From NCBI GenBank assembly GCA_002425405.1, contig DIME01000119.1, positions 1 through 34,975 of the forward strand: 34,975 bases of DNA. Reading direction: 5' to 3'. Below are positions 1 to 8,707 of this stretch, in pieces (the stretch's first letter is position 1; each line of letters opens with the position of its first letter). Below the pieces are notes generated by a model that saw only the letters and a list, made by a program, of their open reading frames with translations, searched no databases and was not told the DNA's origin. Both the position numbers and the translations under genes were made by a program. The DNA comes from Candidatus Accumulibacter vicinus. Lineage in GTDB: Bacteria; Pseudomonadota; Gammaproteobacteria; Burkholderiales; Rhodocyclaceae.

Positions 1-1918
1 GGCGGTTGAAACCGTCGTTCTCTGCCTGGTCGCGAAACAGGCTCTCGAGCAGGTCGATGAAGGATTGCCGGGTCGTTTCGTCATCCAGTGCTGCAGCCTG
101 CGGCAAGCGCACTGCAAAGTCGGCAATGTGCAGGTCACTCCTGGGCAGACTGAACGGCTGTTCGGAGAGTACCGTCAGTCCCATGTTCTCAAGGATCGGC
201 AGAATCGCCGACAGCGGTCTCGGCCTGCCACGACGGAACAGCTTCAGGTGCTGGTGTGACCCATCGTCGCCCTGGGCTGCGCTCAGCTTCACTTCGACAC
301 GACCGCTCTGTTCGGCGGCTTCCAGGCGCTCGAGGTCGGACACCGCGGAAGCGGGTGTGACCCGCTCCTGATACGACAGCGGCAGTTCCAGCGAATAGCG
401 ACGCAACAGGCTATTGCCGCGCTCCTCGCCGTAGTGCCCGACGAGATTCTGTTTCAGTTCTTCGGCCCAGCCGCGCACGATGCGCGCCACCTGCCTTTCG
501 ATCACGTCAGCATCGTAGCGGTAATTGGTACCAACCGGCGTACGGGCGATGAAATGCAGACGTGCCAGCCGCGACTCGCCGAGCATGACAAAATAGTCGA
601 CGCGCTCGGCGGTGAGGCTTTCATGAAGGAGCGCCGAGATGCGCTCGCGGATGGTGGTGTCGAAACGGTCGCGCGGCATATAGACGATCGCCGAAACATA
701 ACGCCCCCAGGCGTCGTCGCGCAAAAAGATGCGCACCTGTTCGCGCTCGTGCAGGGACACGATGCCGCTGGCGATACGGACCAGATCCTGGTGAGCGATT
801 TCGATCAACTCGTCACGTGGATAGGTTTCGAGTACGTTGAGCAGGGTCTTGTCGCGATGGCTGCGCGGCAGGAAGCCAAGATCCTCCCGTACAGCGGCAA
901 TCTTGCGTCGCAGCAGCGGCACATCGGTTGCCGCCACATGGTAGACGTGCGCCGTGTAGAGTCCGACGAAAGCACGTAATCCGACGATATTGCCGCCGGC
1001 GTCATAACGCTTGGCGGCAATGAAATCGAGGTAGGCCGAGCGATGAACCGTCGAGCGCGCGTCTGCCTTGACCAGAATCACGGGCAGGGGATCTCTGGCC
1101 AGTTCCGCGACGACGCCGGGAATTCCCGCCAGGCAACGGCCAAAGCGGGGGTGGTCGGGGCTTCGGAGAATGCCGAGTCCACTACCGGCAACGCGCGCGA
1201 GCTTGCTGTCGCCGACAGCTGCCTGGTAATCCGCATAACCGAGAAAGACAAAATTGTTGGCGGCGATCCAGGCCAGATACGCCGCGGCTTCGTCAGCCCC
1301 GGCAAGCGTCGTGGCGGCCATCTCGGTGTGTGCTTCGCGCATCCGCTCATGCATCGTCGGGCCGTCTTCGACGGCCGCACGCACGTCAGCAAGCACCCCC
1401 AGAATTTCCTGATGCAGGGTGTCGATCAGCCCGGCCTCGCCAATGCGATCGATCTCGAGGTGGATCCAGGATTCCGGCCGACTGCCGGCAGCGCCACGCG
1501 GCCGCGTGGCCTGCAGCCTGCCATCGACGCTGCGCTCGGCGCCCAGCAAAGGATGCAGCAAACGATGGATCACCAGTCCATGGTGGTACACCAGCATGGT
1601 GATCGAATCGACCAGAAACGGCATGTCGTCGGTGACGACATCGATCACGGTGTGCGGAGAGTGCCAGCCATGCCGGTCAAAATCCGGCGTGTAGAGAGCG
1701 GCTGCGGCTTGTTGCGGCGCGCGCACCTCGCCCAGCCGAAAATGCTGGACTGCTGCCCCGAGAAGCTCTTCGGGACTCGCATCCGTGGCGCCGCCCAGTT
1801 CCACATCGACGAAGTAGCCATCGAGGAATTCGCCGATGCGCGCCGAAAGATGCTGCTGCTCGGCGATTTCGCGCAGGTTGCGGCGCAGGTTGTGTGTGGA
1901 CTCGCTGACCAGTGCCAT
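1..1918 (-). CDS. gdhB: NAD-dependent glutamate dehydrogenase, large type (N-terminal part, truncated by window edge)
   Basis: The frame is open from an ATG at 1918 down to base 2 with no stop, giving about 639 N-terminal residues. Family members (Bac_GDH, the 180-kDa NAD-GDH class) are about 1,600 aa, so the catalytic C-terminal part lies outside the window. The protein begins MALVSESTHNLRRNLREIAE and contains DDMPFLVDSITMLVYHHGL and later KAWR-free segments such as YVSAIVYMPRDRFDT, all typical of the N-terminal regulatory region. A GGAGAA ribosome site sits just upstream of the start. The enzyme oxidises glutamate to 2-oxoglutarate plus ammonium using NAD+. It follows gltL by 90 bp on the same strand, which fits catabolism of imported glutamate. 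The identification rests on recognition of the family; the active site cannot be checked here. Confidence 0.88.
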   Translation of the reverse strand, partial: MALVSESTHNLRRNLREIAEQQHLSARIGEFLDGYFVDVELGGATDASPEELLGAAVQHFRLGEVRAPQQAAAALYTPDFDRHGWHSPHTVIDVVTDDMPFLVDSITMLVYHHGLVIHRLLHPLLGAERSVDGRLQATRPRGAAGSRPESWIHLEIDRIGEAGLIDTLHQEILGVLADVRAAVEDGPTMHERMREAHTEMAATTLAGADEAAAYLAWIAANNFVFLGYADYQAAVGDSKLARVAGSGLGILRSPDHPRFGRCLAGIPGVVAELARDPLPVILVKADARSTVHRSAYLDFIAAKRYDAGGNIVGLRAFVGLYTAHVYHVAATDVPLLRRKIAAVREDLGFLPRSHRDKTLLNVLETYPRDELIEIAHQDLVRIASGIVSLHEREQVRIFLRDDAWGRYVSAIVYMPRDRFDTTIRERISALLHESLTAERVDYFVMLGESRLARLHFIARTPVGTNYRYDADVIERQVARIVRGWAEELKQNLVGHYGEERGNSLLRRYSLELPLSYQERVTPASAVSDLERLEAAEQSGRVEVKLSAAQGDDGSHQHLKLFRRGRPRPLSAILPILENMGLTVLSEQPFSLPRSDLHIADFAVRLPQAAALDDETTRQSFIDLLESLFRDQAENDGFNR

Positions 1919-2008
1919 GCCGTTCTCCTTCTCTCGAATCGATCGGGTACCGCCTTGCTGGCCACTGACGCCTGTGTCACTCCAGGCAAACCCGGAGTCA
2001 GACGATAC

Positions 2009-2737
2009 TCAATGGTGCAGAATCTTGGCCAGAAACTGTTGTGCTCGCTCCGAACGAGCGTGTTCGAAAAAGGCCTCCTTGCTGTCGTCCTCGACGATAC
2101 GACCCTGATCCATGAAGATCACCCGGCTGGCAACGCGTTTGGCGAAGCCCATCTCGTGCGTGACGCACATCATGGTCATCCCCTCCTGTGCCAGTTCAGT
2201 CATCACGTCGAGCACTTCGTTGACCATTTCCGGGTCAAGCGCCGAAGTCGGTTCGTCAAAGAGCATGCAGATCGGGTCCATCGCCAGCGCCCTGGCAATC
2301 GCCACACGCTGCTGCTGGCCACCGGAAAGCTGACCCGGATATTTCTCAGCCTGCGCGCGCAGGCCGACCCGGTCGAGCAACTTGAAACCCTTCTCGCGCG
2401 CCTGCTCCTGGGTACGCCCGAGCACCTTGGTCTGGGCAATGGCCAGGTTGTCGATGATGCTCATGTGTGGAAAGAGTTCGAAATTCTGGAAGACCATGCC
2501 GACCGTCGAGCGCAGCTTGGAAAGATTGGTTTTCGGATCGCCGACGGACACGCCATTGACGATGATTTCACCACTCTGAAAGGGTTCGAGGCCATTGACA
2601 CACTTGATCAGTGTCGACTTGCCCGAACCAGACGGACCACAGACGACGATTACTTCGCCCTTGTGCACCTGCGTCGTGCAGTCGGCGAGGACCTGGAAGG
2701 AACCGTAATGCTTGCTCACCTTGTTCATCGTAATCAC
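2009..2737 (-). CDS. gltL: Glutamate/aspartate ABC transporter ATP-binding protein
   Basis: This 242-aa protein is the ATPase of a polar amino-acid ABC importer. Walker A is GPSGSGKST at residues 34-42, followed by the signature LSGGQQQR and Walker B MLFDEPTSALDPE. The N-terminus, MITMNKVSKHYGSFQVL, aligns with E. coli GltL, so the start is the GTG at 2737, preceded by GAGGAGA. An internal ATG three codons later is less likely. It lies 33 bp downstream of gltK and upstream of the glutamate dehydrogenase. It would act at the cytoplasmic face of the inner membrane with GltJ and GltK. Length and motifs are normal for the family. Confidence 0.95.
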   Translation of the reverse strand: MITMNKVSKHYGSFQVLADCTTQVHKGEVIVVCGPSGSGKSTLIKCVNGLEPFQSGEIIVNGVSVGDPKTNLSKLRSTVGMVFQNFELFPHMSIIDNLAIAQTKVLGRTQEQAREKGFKLLDRVGLRAQAEKYPGQLSGGQQQRVAIARALAMDPICMLFDEPTSALDPEMVNEVLDVMTELAQEGMTMMCVTHEMGFAKRVASRVIFMDQGRIVEDDSKEAFFEHARSERAQQFLAKILHH

Positions 2738-2770
2738 GAAAGTCTCCTCGATTCATTGCTGCAAGCGGCA

Positions 2771-3451
2771 TCAGGCCGTCTTCAGCTTGTTCTGGTAGTG
2801 GCGAACGATTCGCGACGCGGTGAAGCAGATCACGAAATAAACGGCACCGGCAAAGAGCAGCAACTCGACCAGGCGCCCGTCACGGTCACCAACCTTGTAG
2901 GCCGCACCGAAGAAGTCGGCCAGGGCCGAAACATAGACCAGCGAGGTATCCTGGAAGAGGATGATCCCCTGTGTCAGCAGCAAGGGAACCATGTTGCGGA
3001 AAGCCTGTGGCAGCACCACCAGGCGCATCGCCTGGCCGTAGGTCATGCCGAGCGCGCTGGCGGCACCCATCTGGCCTTTCGGAACCGACTGGATGCCGGC
3101 ACGAATGATCTCCGAGTAGTAGGCCGCCTCGAACAGCGCAAAGCCGGCAATCGCCGAGGAAAGGCGCATGTCCGAACCGCGCGGGAAGCCGAAGAGGCTT
3201 TCCAGCAGATGCGGCACGATCAGAAAAAACCACAACAACACCATGACCAGCGGAATGGCCCGGAAAAGATTCACGTAGCCGGCTGCGAACCATGACAGCG
3301 GCTTGATCGGCGAGAGGCGCATCAGTGCCAGCAGGGTGCCCCAGACAATTCCGAAAATCACCGCGCTGACCGTGATATTGAGGGAAATTTTCATGCCCTC
3401 CCAGAGGAAAGGCAGCGCATTGGGAATCGAAGACCAGTCGAATTCATGCAT
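2771..3451 (-). CDS. gltK: Glutamate/aspartate ABC transporter permease GltK
   Basis: This is a 226-aa inner-membrane permease of the HisM/GltK family. The start was set at the ATG at 3451 because MHEFDWSSIPNALPFLWEGM matches the known GltK N-terminus and a GGAGG site lies inside the end of gltJ. A longer frame to 3487 would overlap gltJ without homology. Several hydrophobic segments are visible, and the permease loop (EAAYYSEIIRAGIQSVPKGQ) that contacts the ATPase is intact. The gltJ stop and this ATG are separated by one base, indicating translational coupling. It pairs with GltJ to form the transmembrane channel for glutamate and aspartate. Confidence 0.95.
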   Translation of the reverse strand: MHEFDWSSIPNALPFLWEGMKISLNITVSAVIFGIVWGTLLALMRLSPIKPLSWFAAGYVNLFRAIPLVMVLLWFFLIVPHLLESLFGFPRGSDMRLSSAIAGFALFEAAYYSEIIRAGIQSVPKGQMGAASALGMTYGQAMRLVVLPQAFRNMVPLLLTQGIILFQDTSLVYVSALADFFGAAYKVGDRDGRLVELLLFAGAVYFVICFTASRIVRHYQNKLKTA

Positions 3452-3452
3452 C

Positions 3453-4190
3453 TCACTTGCCTCCAAGATAGCCGGGAACACGCACATGCTCTTCCACCCA
3501 GCGCATGCCGGACATCACCACCACATTGATCAGCAGGTAGGCGATCGTCACCGCGATGAACGACTCGTAGGGCTGCGCCGTGTAATCCACCAGTTGCCGG
3601 CCCTGGGCGGCCAGTTCCAGCAGCCCGATCGTCGAACATACGGCCGAGTTCTTGAAGATGTTGAGAAACTCTGAGGTCAGCGGCGGCACGATCAAACGCA
3701 CCGCCATCGGCAACATCACATAGCGATAAGTCTGCGGCAAGGTGAAGCCCATCGCCAGCCCGGCGTTTTTCTGTCCCGGCGGCAGCGAATTGATCCCCGA
3801 ACGCACCTGTTCAGCGACACGCGCGCTGGTGAACAGCGCCAGGCAGACCATCGAGGCGACAAACTGCTGCATGATCGGGTTGGTCTGCTTGAAGGCATTG
3901 CCAAGAGCCTCTGGCAGCAGTTCGGGCATCACGAAATACCAGAGGAAGAGTTGCACCAGCAGCGGGATGTTGCGAAAGATCTCGACGTAGGCCGTAGCCA
4001 GCCCCGACAGCCATTTATTCGGGACCGTCCGCAGGACGCCGACCACGGCGCCAAGCGCCAGCGCGATCAGCCAGGCCGACAGCGACAGGGCGATGGTCAT
4101 CTTGAAGCCGTAGAACATCCAGCCAAGATAGGTATCGTCGCCCGTTGCCGTCGGCTGCAGAAAGATTCCCCAGTTCCAGTTGTAACCCAT
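3453..4190 (-). CDS. gltJ: Glutamate/aspartate ABC transporter permease GltJ
   Basis: This 245-aa permease begins MGYNWNWGIFLQPTATGDDT, close to E. coli GltJ (about 246 aa), and ends with the same kind of VPGYLGGK tail. The EAA-type loop is present as ARVAEQVRSGINSLPPGQKN. An AGGAGA ribosome site lies 8 bases before the ATG. It is the first permease gene after a 267-bp gap that follows ansB. That gap carries a candidate regulatory palindrome, so gltJKL may have a second promoter here. It forms the heteromeric membrane channel with GltK. Confidence 0.95.
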   Translation of the reverse strand: MGYNWNWGIFLQPTATGDDTYLGWMFYGFKMTIALSLSAWLIALALGAVVGVLRTVPNKWLSGLATAYVEIFRNIPLLVQLFLWYFVMPELLPEALGNAFKQTNPIMQQFVASMVCLALFTSARVAEQVRSGINSLPPGQKNAGLAMGFTLPQTYRYVMLPMAVRLIVPPLTSEFLNIFKNSAVCSTIGLLELAAQGRQLVDYTAQPYESFIAVTIAYLLINVVVMSGMRWVEEHVRVPGYLGGK

Positions 4191-4201
4191 CGATGCTTCT
4201 C

Positions 4202-4253
4202 CTAACGGACATGGCTACTTCAGACACCCCCGATCATGAAAATCATGACCGTG
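4202..4253 (-). promoter_or_regulatory. Candidate operator upstream of gltJ (copy A of the glt repeat)
   Basis: About 50 bases starting CTAACGG and ending in a 21-bp near-palindrome at 4231-4251 (half sites CGATCATGA and TCATGACCG) match the stretch at 6691-6743 upstream of gltI with one single-base gap. The copy lies 12-60 bases upstream of the gltJ start. Two matching copies in front of two transport units of the same operon suggest a shared regulator site. No regulator is identified. Confidence 0.45.
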
Positions 4254-4333
4254 ACCCTCCCTTGCAGGGTACATTCCGGCCAGCACGCCGGAAGCGCTCA
4301 GCGGGCACGGAACAGGCTCCGCGAATTCCCCAT

Positions 4334-4403
4334 CTCGCCCTCGGCCCTTTGTATGCTCTCCAGCTTGCGGGCGAGGGGAGGTTCGTGAGTCGCCGACGCG
4401 ACT
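4334..4403. repeat. Intergenic palindromic (REP-like) element between gltJ and ansB
   Basis: Two inverted structures sit close together. CTCGCCC at 4334-4340 pairs with GGGCGAG at 4369-4375. AGTCGC and GCGACT flank CGAC at 4388-4403. The second motif with its context (TCGTGAGTCGC, then GCGACTT and CA) recurs at 25788-25803. This looks like a degenerate dispersed repeat. Two good copies are too few to prove a family. Confidence 0.35.
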
Positions 4404-4457
4404 TCCATGATAGGCAGGAAAGTCCTGGACTGCCCTGCCCTGGTTTCCGAACCGAGC

Positions 4458-5528
4458 TCAATACTCCCAGAAAATCCGTTGTAGTTCCTTGCTGTCCTGG
4501 GTCTTGGTCAAAGCCACCAGGGCAAGAATGCGTGCTTTCTGCGGATTGAGATCGTGCGCGACCACCCAGTCGTACTTGTCGTCGGGTTGCTCGGCGTTGC
4601 GCAGCACGAAGCCACCGGCATTGACATGCGAAGAACGGATGATCTGAATCCCTTTGCCGCGCAGTTCCTGCAGACTGGGCACAACGGCGCTGCTCACCGA
4701 ACCATTGCCGGTACCTGCATGGACGATCGCCTTGGCGCCATTGGCCGCAAAAGCGCGGTAGGCAGTATCGGAAGCATTGCCCGATCCATAGGCGATCTCG
4801 ACCGACGGCAGCGTGTCGATTTTCTCGATGTCGAATTCGGAATGGCTGGTGTGCCGCTTGGCGGGCAGACGGAACCAGTAGTTCTTGCCTTCGACGACCA
4901 TCCCGAGCGGCCCCCAGGGACTCTTGAAGGCTTCGGTTCTGAGGTTGACCATCTTGGCGACATCGCGACCGCTGTTGATCTCGTCGTTCATGGTCACCAG
5001 CACGCCTTTGCCACGCGCGTCCTTGCTGGCCGCGACACTGACCGCGTTGAACAGATTCAGCGTGCCATCGGCCGACATCGCAGTTCCCGGTCGCATCGAG
5101 CCGACCACGACGATGGGCTTGTCGGTGTGCACCACCAGATTGAGAAAGTAGGCGGTTTCTTCGAGCGTATCGGTGCCGTGCGTGATCACTACACCATCCA
5201 CATCATTCTGTTTGACCAGCGTTGCGACACGCTTGGCCAGAGTCACCAGATTGGCATTGGTAAAGCTCTCCGAGGCAATCTGGAAGACCTGTTCTCCGCG
5301 CACTGCGGCAACCGTGTTCAACTGCGGAATGCCGGCGATCAGCTTGTCCACCGGCACCTTCGCCGCCTGATAGGTGGCGCTGTTGGTGACATCGGCGCCT
5401 GCACCGGCGATCGTACCGCCAGTGGCGAGGATCACGATGTTCGGCTTGTCTGCAGCCAGTGCCGCACTGCAGACGAGAAGAGTCGCCACCATCGCCATCA
5501 ACCAACGTCTTGCAGTTTCATTCAGCAT
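4458..5528 (-). CDS. ansB: Periplasmic glutaminase/asparaginase (type II)
   Basis: This 356-aa protein hydrolyses glutamine and asparagine to glutamate and aspartate plus ammonia. Residues 1-26 are a signal peptide (hydrophobic MAMVATLLVCSAALA), so it is periplasmic. The nucleophile motif ILATGGTIAG places the catalytic Thr at 39. The second triad motif is THGTDTLEETAYFL, and the lysine region is VTMNDEINSGRD. The C-terminus KTQDSKELQRIFWEY closely resembles the Pseudomonas glutaminase-asparaginase group, which acts on both amides. A GGAGA site precedes the ATG. It lies between gltI and gltJ, so its products feed directly to the transporter. The amide preference cannot be decided from sequence alone. 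Confidence 0.93.
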   Translation of the reverse strand: MLNETARRWLMAMVATLLVCSAALAADKPNIVILATGGTIAGAGADVTNSATYQAAKVPVDKLIAGIPQLNTVAAVRGEQVFQIASESFTNANLVTLAKRVATLVKQNDVDGVVITHGTDTLEETAYFLNLVVHTDKPIVVVGSMRPGTAMSADGTLNLFNAVSVAASKDARGKGVLVTMNDEINSGRDVAKMVNLRTEAFKSPWGPLGMVVEGKNYWFRLPAKRHTSHSEFDIEKIDTLPSVEIAYGSGNASDTAYRAFAANGAKAIVHAGTGNGSVSSAVVPSLQELRGKGIQIIRSSHVNAGGFVLRNAEQPDDKYDWVVAHDLNPQKARILALVALTKTQDSKELQRIFWEY

Positions 5529-5615
5529 GGTTTCTCCTTTGCTTGTGGTCCATTCTGGTTGAATTCCAGGGTCCGGCAGGCCCCCGGACTGGGCTGTTCC
5601 AGGGGCAGGCCAGAC

Positions 5616-6521
5616 TTACTCGAAGGCCTTGTCGTTAGGCGCCTTGTACAGCTTCTTGACGGCTTCGGAGAGCGGGAAATTGAGGTTCAGGCCTTTCGGC
5701 GGGATCGGTTGCAGAAACCACTTGGCGTAGATTTTTTCGGCTTCGCCCGAAGTCATGGCCTTGGCCAATGCACCATCGACAACCTTCTTGAAGGCCGGGT
5801 CATCCTTGCGCATCATGCAGCCATAGGCTTCGAACGACTGCGGCGTGCCGACCACCATCCAGTCGCTGGCTTTCTTGGCCTTGGCCATTTCACCGTAGAG
5901 CAACGCGTCGTCCATCATGAAAGCGACCGCGCGACCGGTTTCCAGGGTCAGGAAGGCTTCTCCGTGGTCCTTGGCGCTGATGATGTTCATCTTCATCTGC
6001 TTGTCCTCGTTCATCTTGCGCAGCAGACGCTCCGAGGTGGTACCGGCAGTGGTCACGACATTCTTGCCCGCCAGGTCAGGGAAATCGGTGATCCCGGAGT
6101 TGGTCTTGGTCATCAGGCGAGTACCGATGATGAAGATGGTGTTGGAAAAACTGACCTGTTTCTGACGTTCGGTGTTGTTGGTAGTCGAACCGCATTCAAG
6201 GTCGACCGAGCCGTTCTGGACCAGCGTGATGCGGTTCGCCGAGGTCACCGGCATCAGCTTGGTCTCCAGCTTGGTCAGCTTCAGCTCCGCCTTGATGGCG
6301 TCGACCGCCTTCATCATCATCTCCTGCGAATAGCCGATGACCTGCTGCTTGTCGTCATAATACGAGAAGGGGATCGACGACTCGCGATGTCCGAGCGTGA
6401 TGACTCCGGTTTCCTTGACCTTCTTCAGCGTGCCGCTCAGTTCCTGGGCTAGAACCGGTGCTGACAGCAGGCTCGCCGACAGCGTTGCTGCCAGCATAAA
6501 ACCTCTGCAATGTTGGCTCAT
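5616..6521 (-). CDS. gltI: Glutamate/aspartate periplasmic binding protein
   Basis: This 301-aa solute-binding protein is the recognition subunit for the GltJKL importer. A signal peptide ends near APVLA/QEL at residue 25. The family segment GHRESSIPFSYYDDKQQVIG is followed by LVQNGSVDLECGSTTN, which in GltI/DEBP proteins contacts the dicarboxylic amino acid. A GGAGGAGA ribosome site precedes the ATG at 6521. It is the first gene of the minus-strand operon. An 87-bp gap separates it from ansB, and the divergent neighbour is an M61 peptidase. Length and motifs are normal. Confidence 0.95.
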   Translation of the reverse strand: MSQHCRGFMLAATLSASLLSAPVLAQELSGTLKKVKETGVITLGHRESSIPFSYYDDKQQVIGYSQEMMMKAVDAIKAELKLTKLETKLMPVTSANRITLVQNGSVDLECGSTTNNTERQKQVSFSNTIFIIGTRLMTKTNSGITDFPDLAGKNVVTTAGTTSERLLRKMNEDKQMKMNIISAKDHGEAFLTLETGRAVAFMMDDALLYGEMAKAKKASDWMVVGTPQSFEAYGCMMRKDDPAFKKVVDGALAKAMTSGEAEKIYAKWFLQPIPPKGLNLNFPLSEAVKKLYKAPNDKAFE

Positions 6522-6859
6522 TGTGTCTCCTCCATGTGTCTTCAGATAATTAATGGGTCAAATCCAGGGAAATCAGGTTGTCCCCCGATTCCCGGATGCT
6601 TCGATTCTGGCATGACTTGCGCAGGGAGCCAAGCACCAATTGAATAATGATTCAGTCATGAAAGGAAAGTTCCCCCGGCTGGCGGCCATGCTAACGGTCA
6701 TGAATTTTCCAGGCACCCCCCGATCATCAAAGTCATGATCGTTGCCTTTTCCCACGGCCCGGGTGCATCGCCCCGATGTTGACCCCATGCCTGCGCATGG
6801 CAGCGCACGCAAGCCGTACAATTCCGGCAACACCCTGACCAGACCCACAGAGACAAGCG
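6522..6859. other. Divergent intergenic region between gltI and the M61 peptidase gene
   Basis: These 338 bases hold no convincing gene. They contain three TCATGA motifs (about 6656, 6698, 6733), the copy B palindrome, and the gltI ribosome site. On the minus strand a TTGACC occurs about 35-40 bases before the gltI start, but no well-spaced -10 box was found. I looked for a GG-N10-GC sigma-54 element and did not find a good one. Promoters for both flanking genes must lie here. Confidence 0.5.
6691..6743 (-). promoter_or_regulatory. Candidate operator upstream of gltI (copy B of the glt repeat)
   Basis: A near-perfect 21-bp palindrome at 6721-6741 has half sites CGATCATCA and TCATGATCG and a three-base centre. 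It is preceded by CTAACGGTCATG and CACCCCC, in the same order and spacing as the copy at 4202-4253. It lies about 180 bp upstream of gltI and about 120 bp upstream of the divergent peptidase gene, so it could control either. Confidence 0.45.
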
Positions 6860-8635
6860 ATGAGGCCTGCGCACATCTGCTACAGCATTCGTCCGAGCAA
6901 GCCTGCAGCGCATCTTCTTGAAGTGCGCTGCACGCTTGCCGCACCCGCTCTGACCGGGCAGCGTTTCGCGCTACCGGCATGGATCCCGGGCAGCTACCTG
7001 ATTCGTGACTTCGCGCGCCACATCGTTGCGATTCGTGCCGAGGCTGCCGGCAAAGCGGTACCGCTCACCAAGATCGACAAACACAGCTGGCAGGCTGCGC
7101 CGGTCGGCAAGGGTGTGGCGCTCACCGTCATCTGCGAGGTCTACGCCTGGGATCTCTCGGTACGCGCTGCGCATGTCGACCAGACGCACGCTTTTTTCAA
7201 TGGCAGCAGCGTATTCCTGCGCGCCATCGGTCACGAACATTTGCCGTGTCTGGTCGATATCCAACGGCCGATCGGCAGGGGCTTCAAAGCCTGGCGTGTC
7301 GCCACAGCCCTCACTTCGGCATGCGACCAGACTGCCCGACGACACACTTTCGGCCTCTACCGGGCCGCCAACTATGACGAACTGATCGATCACCCGGTCG
7401 AAATGGGCACCTTCACGCTGGCCACATTCACGGCCTGCGGTGTCCCGCACGAAATTGCCATCAGCGGACGTCATGACTGTGACCTGGCGCGCCTGACCAA
7501 CGACCTGCAGCGCCTCTGTGAATGGCAAATCCGCTTCTTCGGCGAACCGGCACCGATGCCACATTACGTTTTCCTGGTCACGGCCGTCGACGATGCGTAT
7601 AGCGGACTTGAGCACCGTGCCTCGACGGCACTGCTCTGCGCCCGCGACGATCTGCCTTACTCGGGCATGCGCGGTACACCGGAGCGCTATCGCAGCTTTC
7701 TCGGTCTGTGCAGCCACGAGTATTTCCACGCATGGAACGTCAAGCGCATCCAGCCCGCTGCATTCTCGTCCTACAATCTCGATGCCGAGAACTACACCAC
7801 CCTGCTCTGGGCCTTCGAGGGTTTCACCTCGTACTACGACGACCTGGCGCTGCTACGCTGCGGCTTGATCCCGTTGAAAGACTGGCTGGCCCTGATCGCC
7901 AGGACGATCGACAAGGTCCACAATAACCCCGGTCGGCAGCGGCAAACACTTGCCGAGTCGAGTTTTGATGCCTGGACGAAATACTACCGGCCGGACGAGA
8001 ACACCCCGAATGCGGTGGTCAGCTACTACACCAAGGGATCGCTGGTGGCGCTGGCACTCGACCTGAAGCTGCGCGCCGAGACCAGCAACCGGATTTCACT
8101 GGACGACGTGATGCGCGCGCTCTGGCACCGCCATGGCCAGGGTGAGCAGCGCTGCGGCATTGGCGACGAGGACATCCGGATGCTCGCCGAAGAACTGTCC
8201 GGCCTCGACCTCGAACACTTTTTTGCCGAAGCCGTACATGGCACGACCGATATGGACCTGGCGCGACTGCTGAAGCCCTTTGGCATCCGGCTGAAGCGTT
8301 CGGCAAATTCCGCAACCCCGTCACTCGGCGCAAGAACCGGTAGCGACGGCAGCGAGGTCCGGTTGACGACGGTATACGAAGGCAGCCCGGCGCAGGCCGC
8401 CGGACTGTCGGCCGGTGACCTGCTGCTGGCGATCGATGGCTTGCGAGTCACGCCATCGACGCTCGATCGCCTGTTGAGTCGCCGTCGAGCCGGCGAAACG
8501 GTCCACATGCACGCCTTTCGACGCGACGAACTGATGGAATTCGCGGTGCAACTCGGCGCTCCGGCCAAGGATCGCCACCAGCTGCAGTTGCAGCGAACAC
8601 GCAACACCCTGCGCAAGGACTGGCTGCAGGGGTAG
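6860..8635 (+). CDS. M61-family metallopeptidase with C-terminal PDZ domain (glycyl aminopeptidase type)
   Basis: This 591-aa protein has the M61 layout: an N-terminal beta-rich domain (residues 1-180), a gluzincin catalytic core, and a PDZ domain (about 480-560). The zinc motif is HEYFH at residues 286-290, within SHEYFHAWNVKRI. The downstream glutamate lies in WAFEGFTSYYDDL. The PDZ segment reads TTVYEGSPAQAAGLSAGDLL. No signal peptide is obvious, so it is probably cytoplasmic. Family members release N-terminal glycine or alanine, but substrates are poorly known. It is divergent from gltI and is followed by pdxH after 72 bp. The ribosome site is weak (GAGA), so the start is slightly uncertain. 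Confidence 0.88.
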   Translation: MRPAHICYSIRPSKPAAHLLEVRCTLAAPALTGQRFALPAWIPGSYLIRDFARHIVAIRAEAAGKAVPLTKIDKHSWQAAPVGKGVALTVICEVYAWDLSVRAAHVDQTHAFFNGSSVFLRAIGHEHLPCLVDIQRPIGRGFKAWRVATALTSACDQTARRHTFGLYRAANYDELIDHPVEMGTFTLATFTACGVPHEIAISGRHDCDLARLTNDLQRLCEWQIRFFGEPAPMPHYVFLVTAVDDAYSGLEHRASTALLCARDDLPYSGMRGTPERYRSFLGLCSHEYFHAWNVKRIQPAAFSSYNLDAENYTTLLWAFEGFTSYYDDLALLRCGLIPLKDWLALIARTIDKVHNNPGRQRQTLAESSFDAWTKYYRPDENTPNAVVSYYTKGSLVALALDLKLRAETSNRISLDDVMRALWHRHGQGEQRCGIGDEDIRMLAEELSGLDLEHFFAEAVHGTTDMDLARLLKPFGIRLKRSANSATPSLGARTGSDGSEVRLTTVYEGSPAQAAGLSAGDLLLAIDGLRVTPSTLDRLLSRRRAGETVHMHAFRRDELMEFAVQLGAPAKDRHQLQLQRTRNTLRKDWLQG

Positions 8636-8707
8636 CGCATCGACGATAATCCGCCACGGCATGATCCAGCCCTGCCGGGCCCCACCCATTGCATCCTCGT
8701 ACATAAG

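Noticed and set aside
1043..3295. 750-codon plus-strand open frame
   Set aside because: It is antisense to the dehydrogenase, gltL and gltK, whose minus-strand products are clear families; the translation shows no domain and has the His/Arg-rich look of a high-GC shadow.
4554..6452. 632-codon plus-strand open frame
   Set aside because: Antisense to ansB and gltI, both confidently identified; no family motifs.
6522..6720. Sigma-54 promoter for gltI
   Set aside because: Expected by analogy with Pseudomonas glt operons, but no GG-N10-GC element with the right flanks was found.
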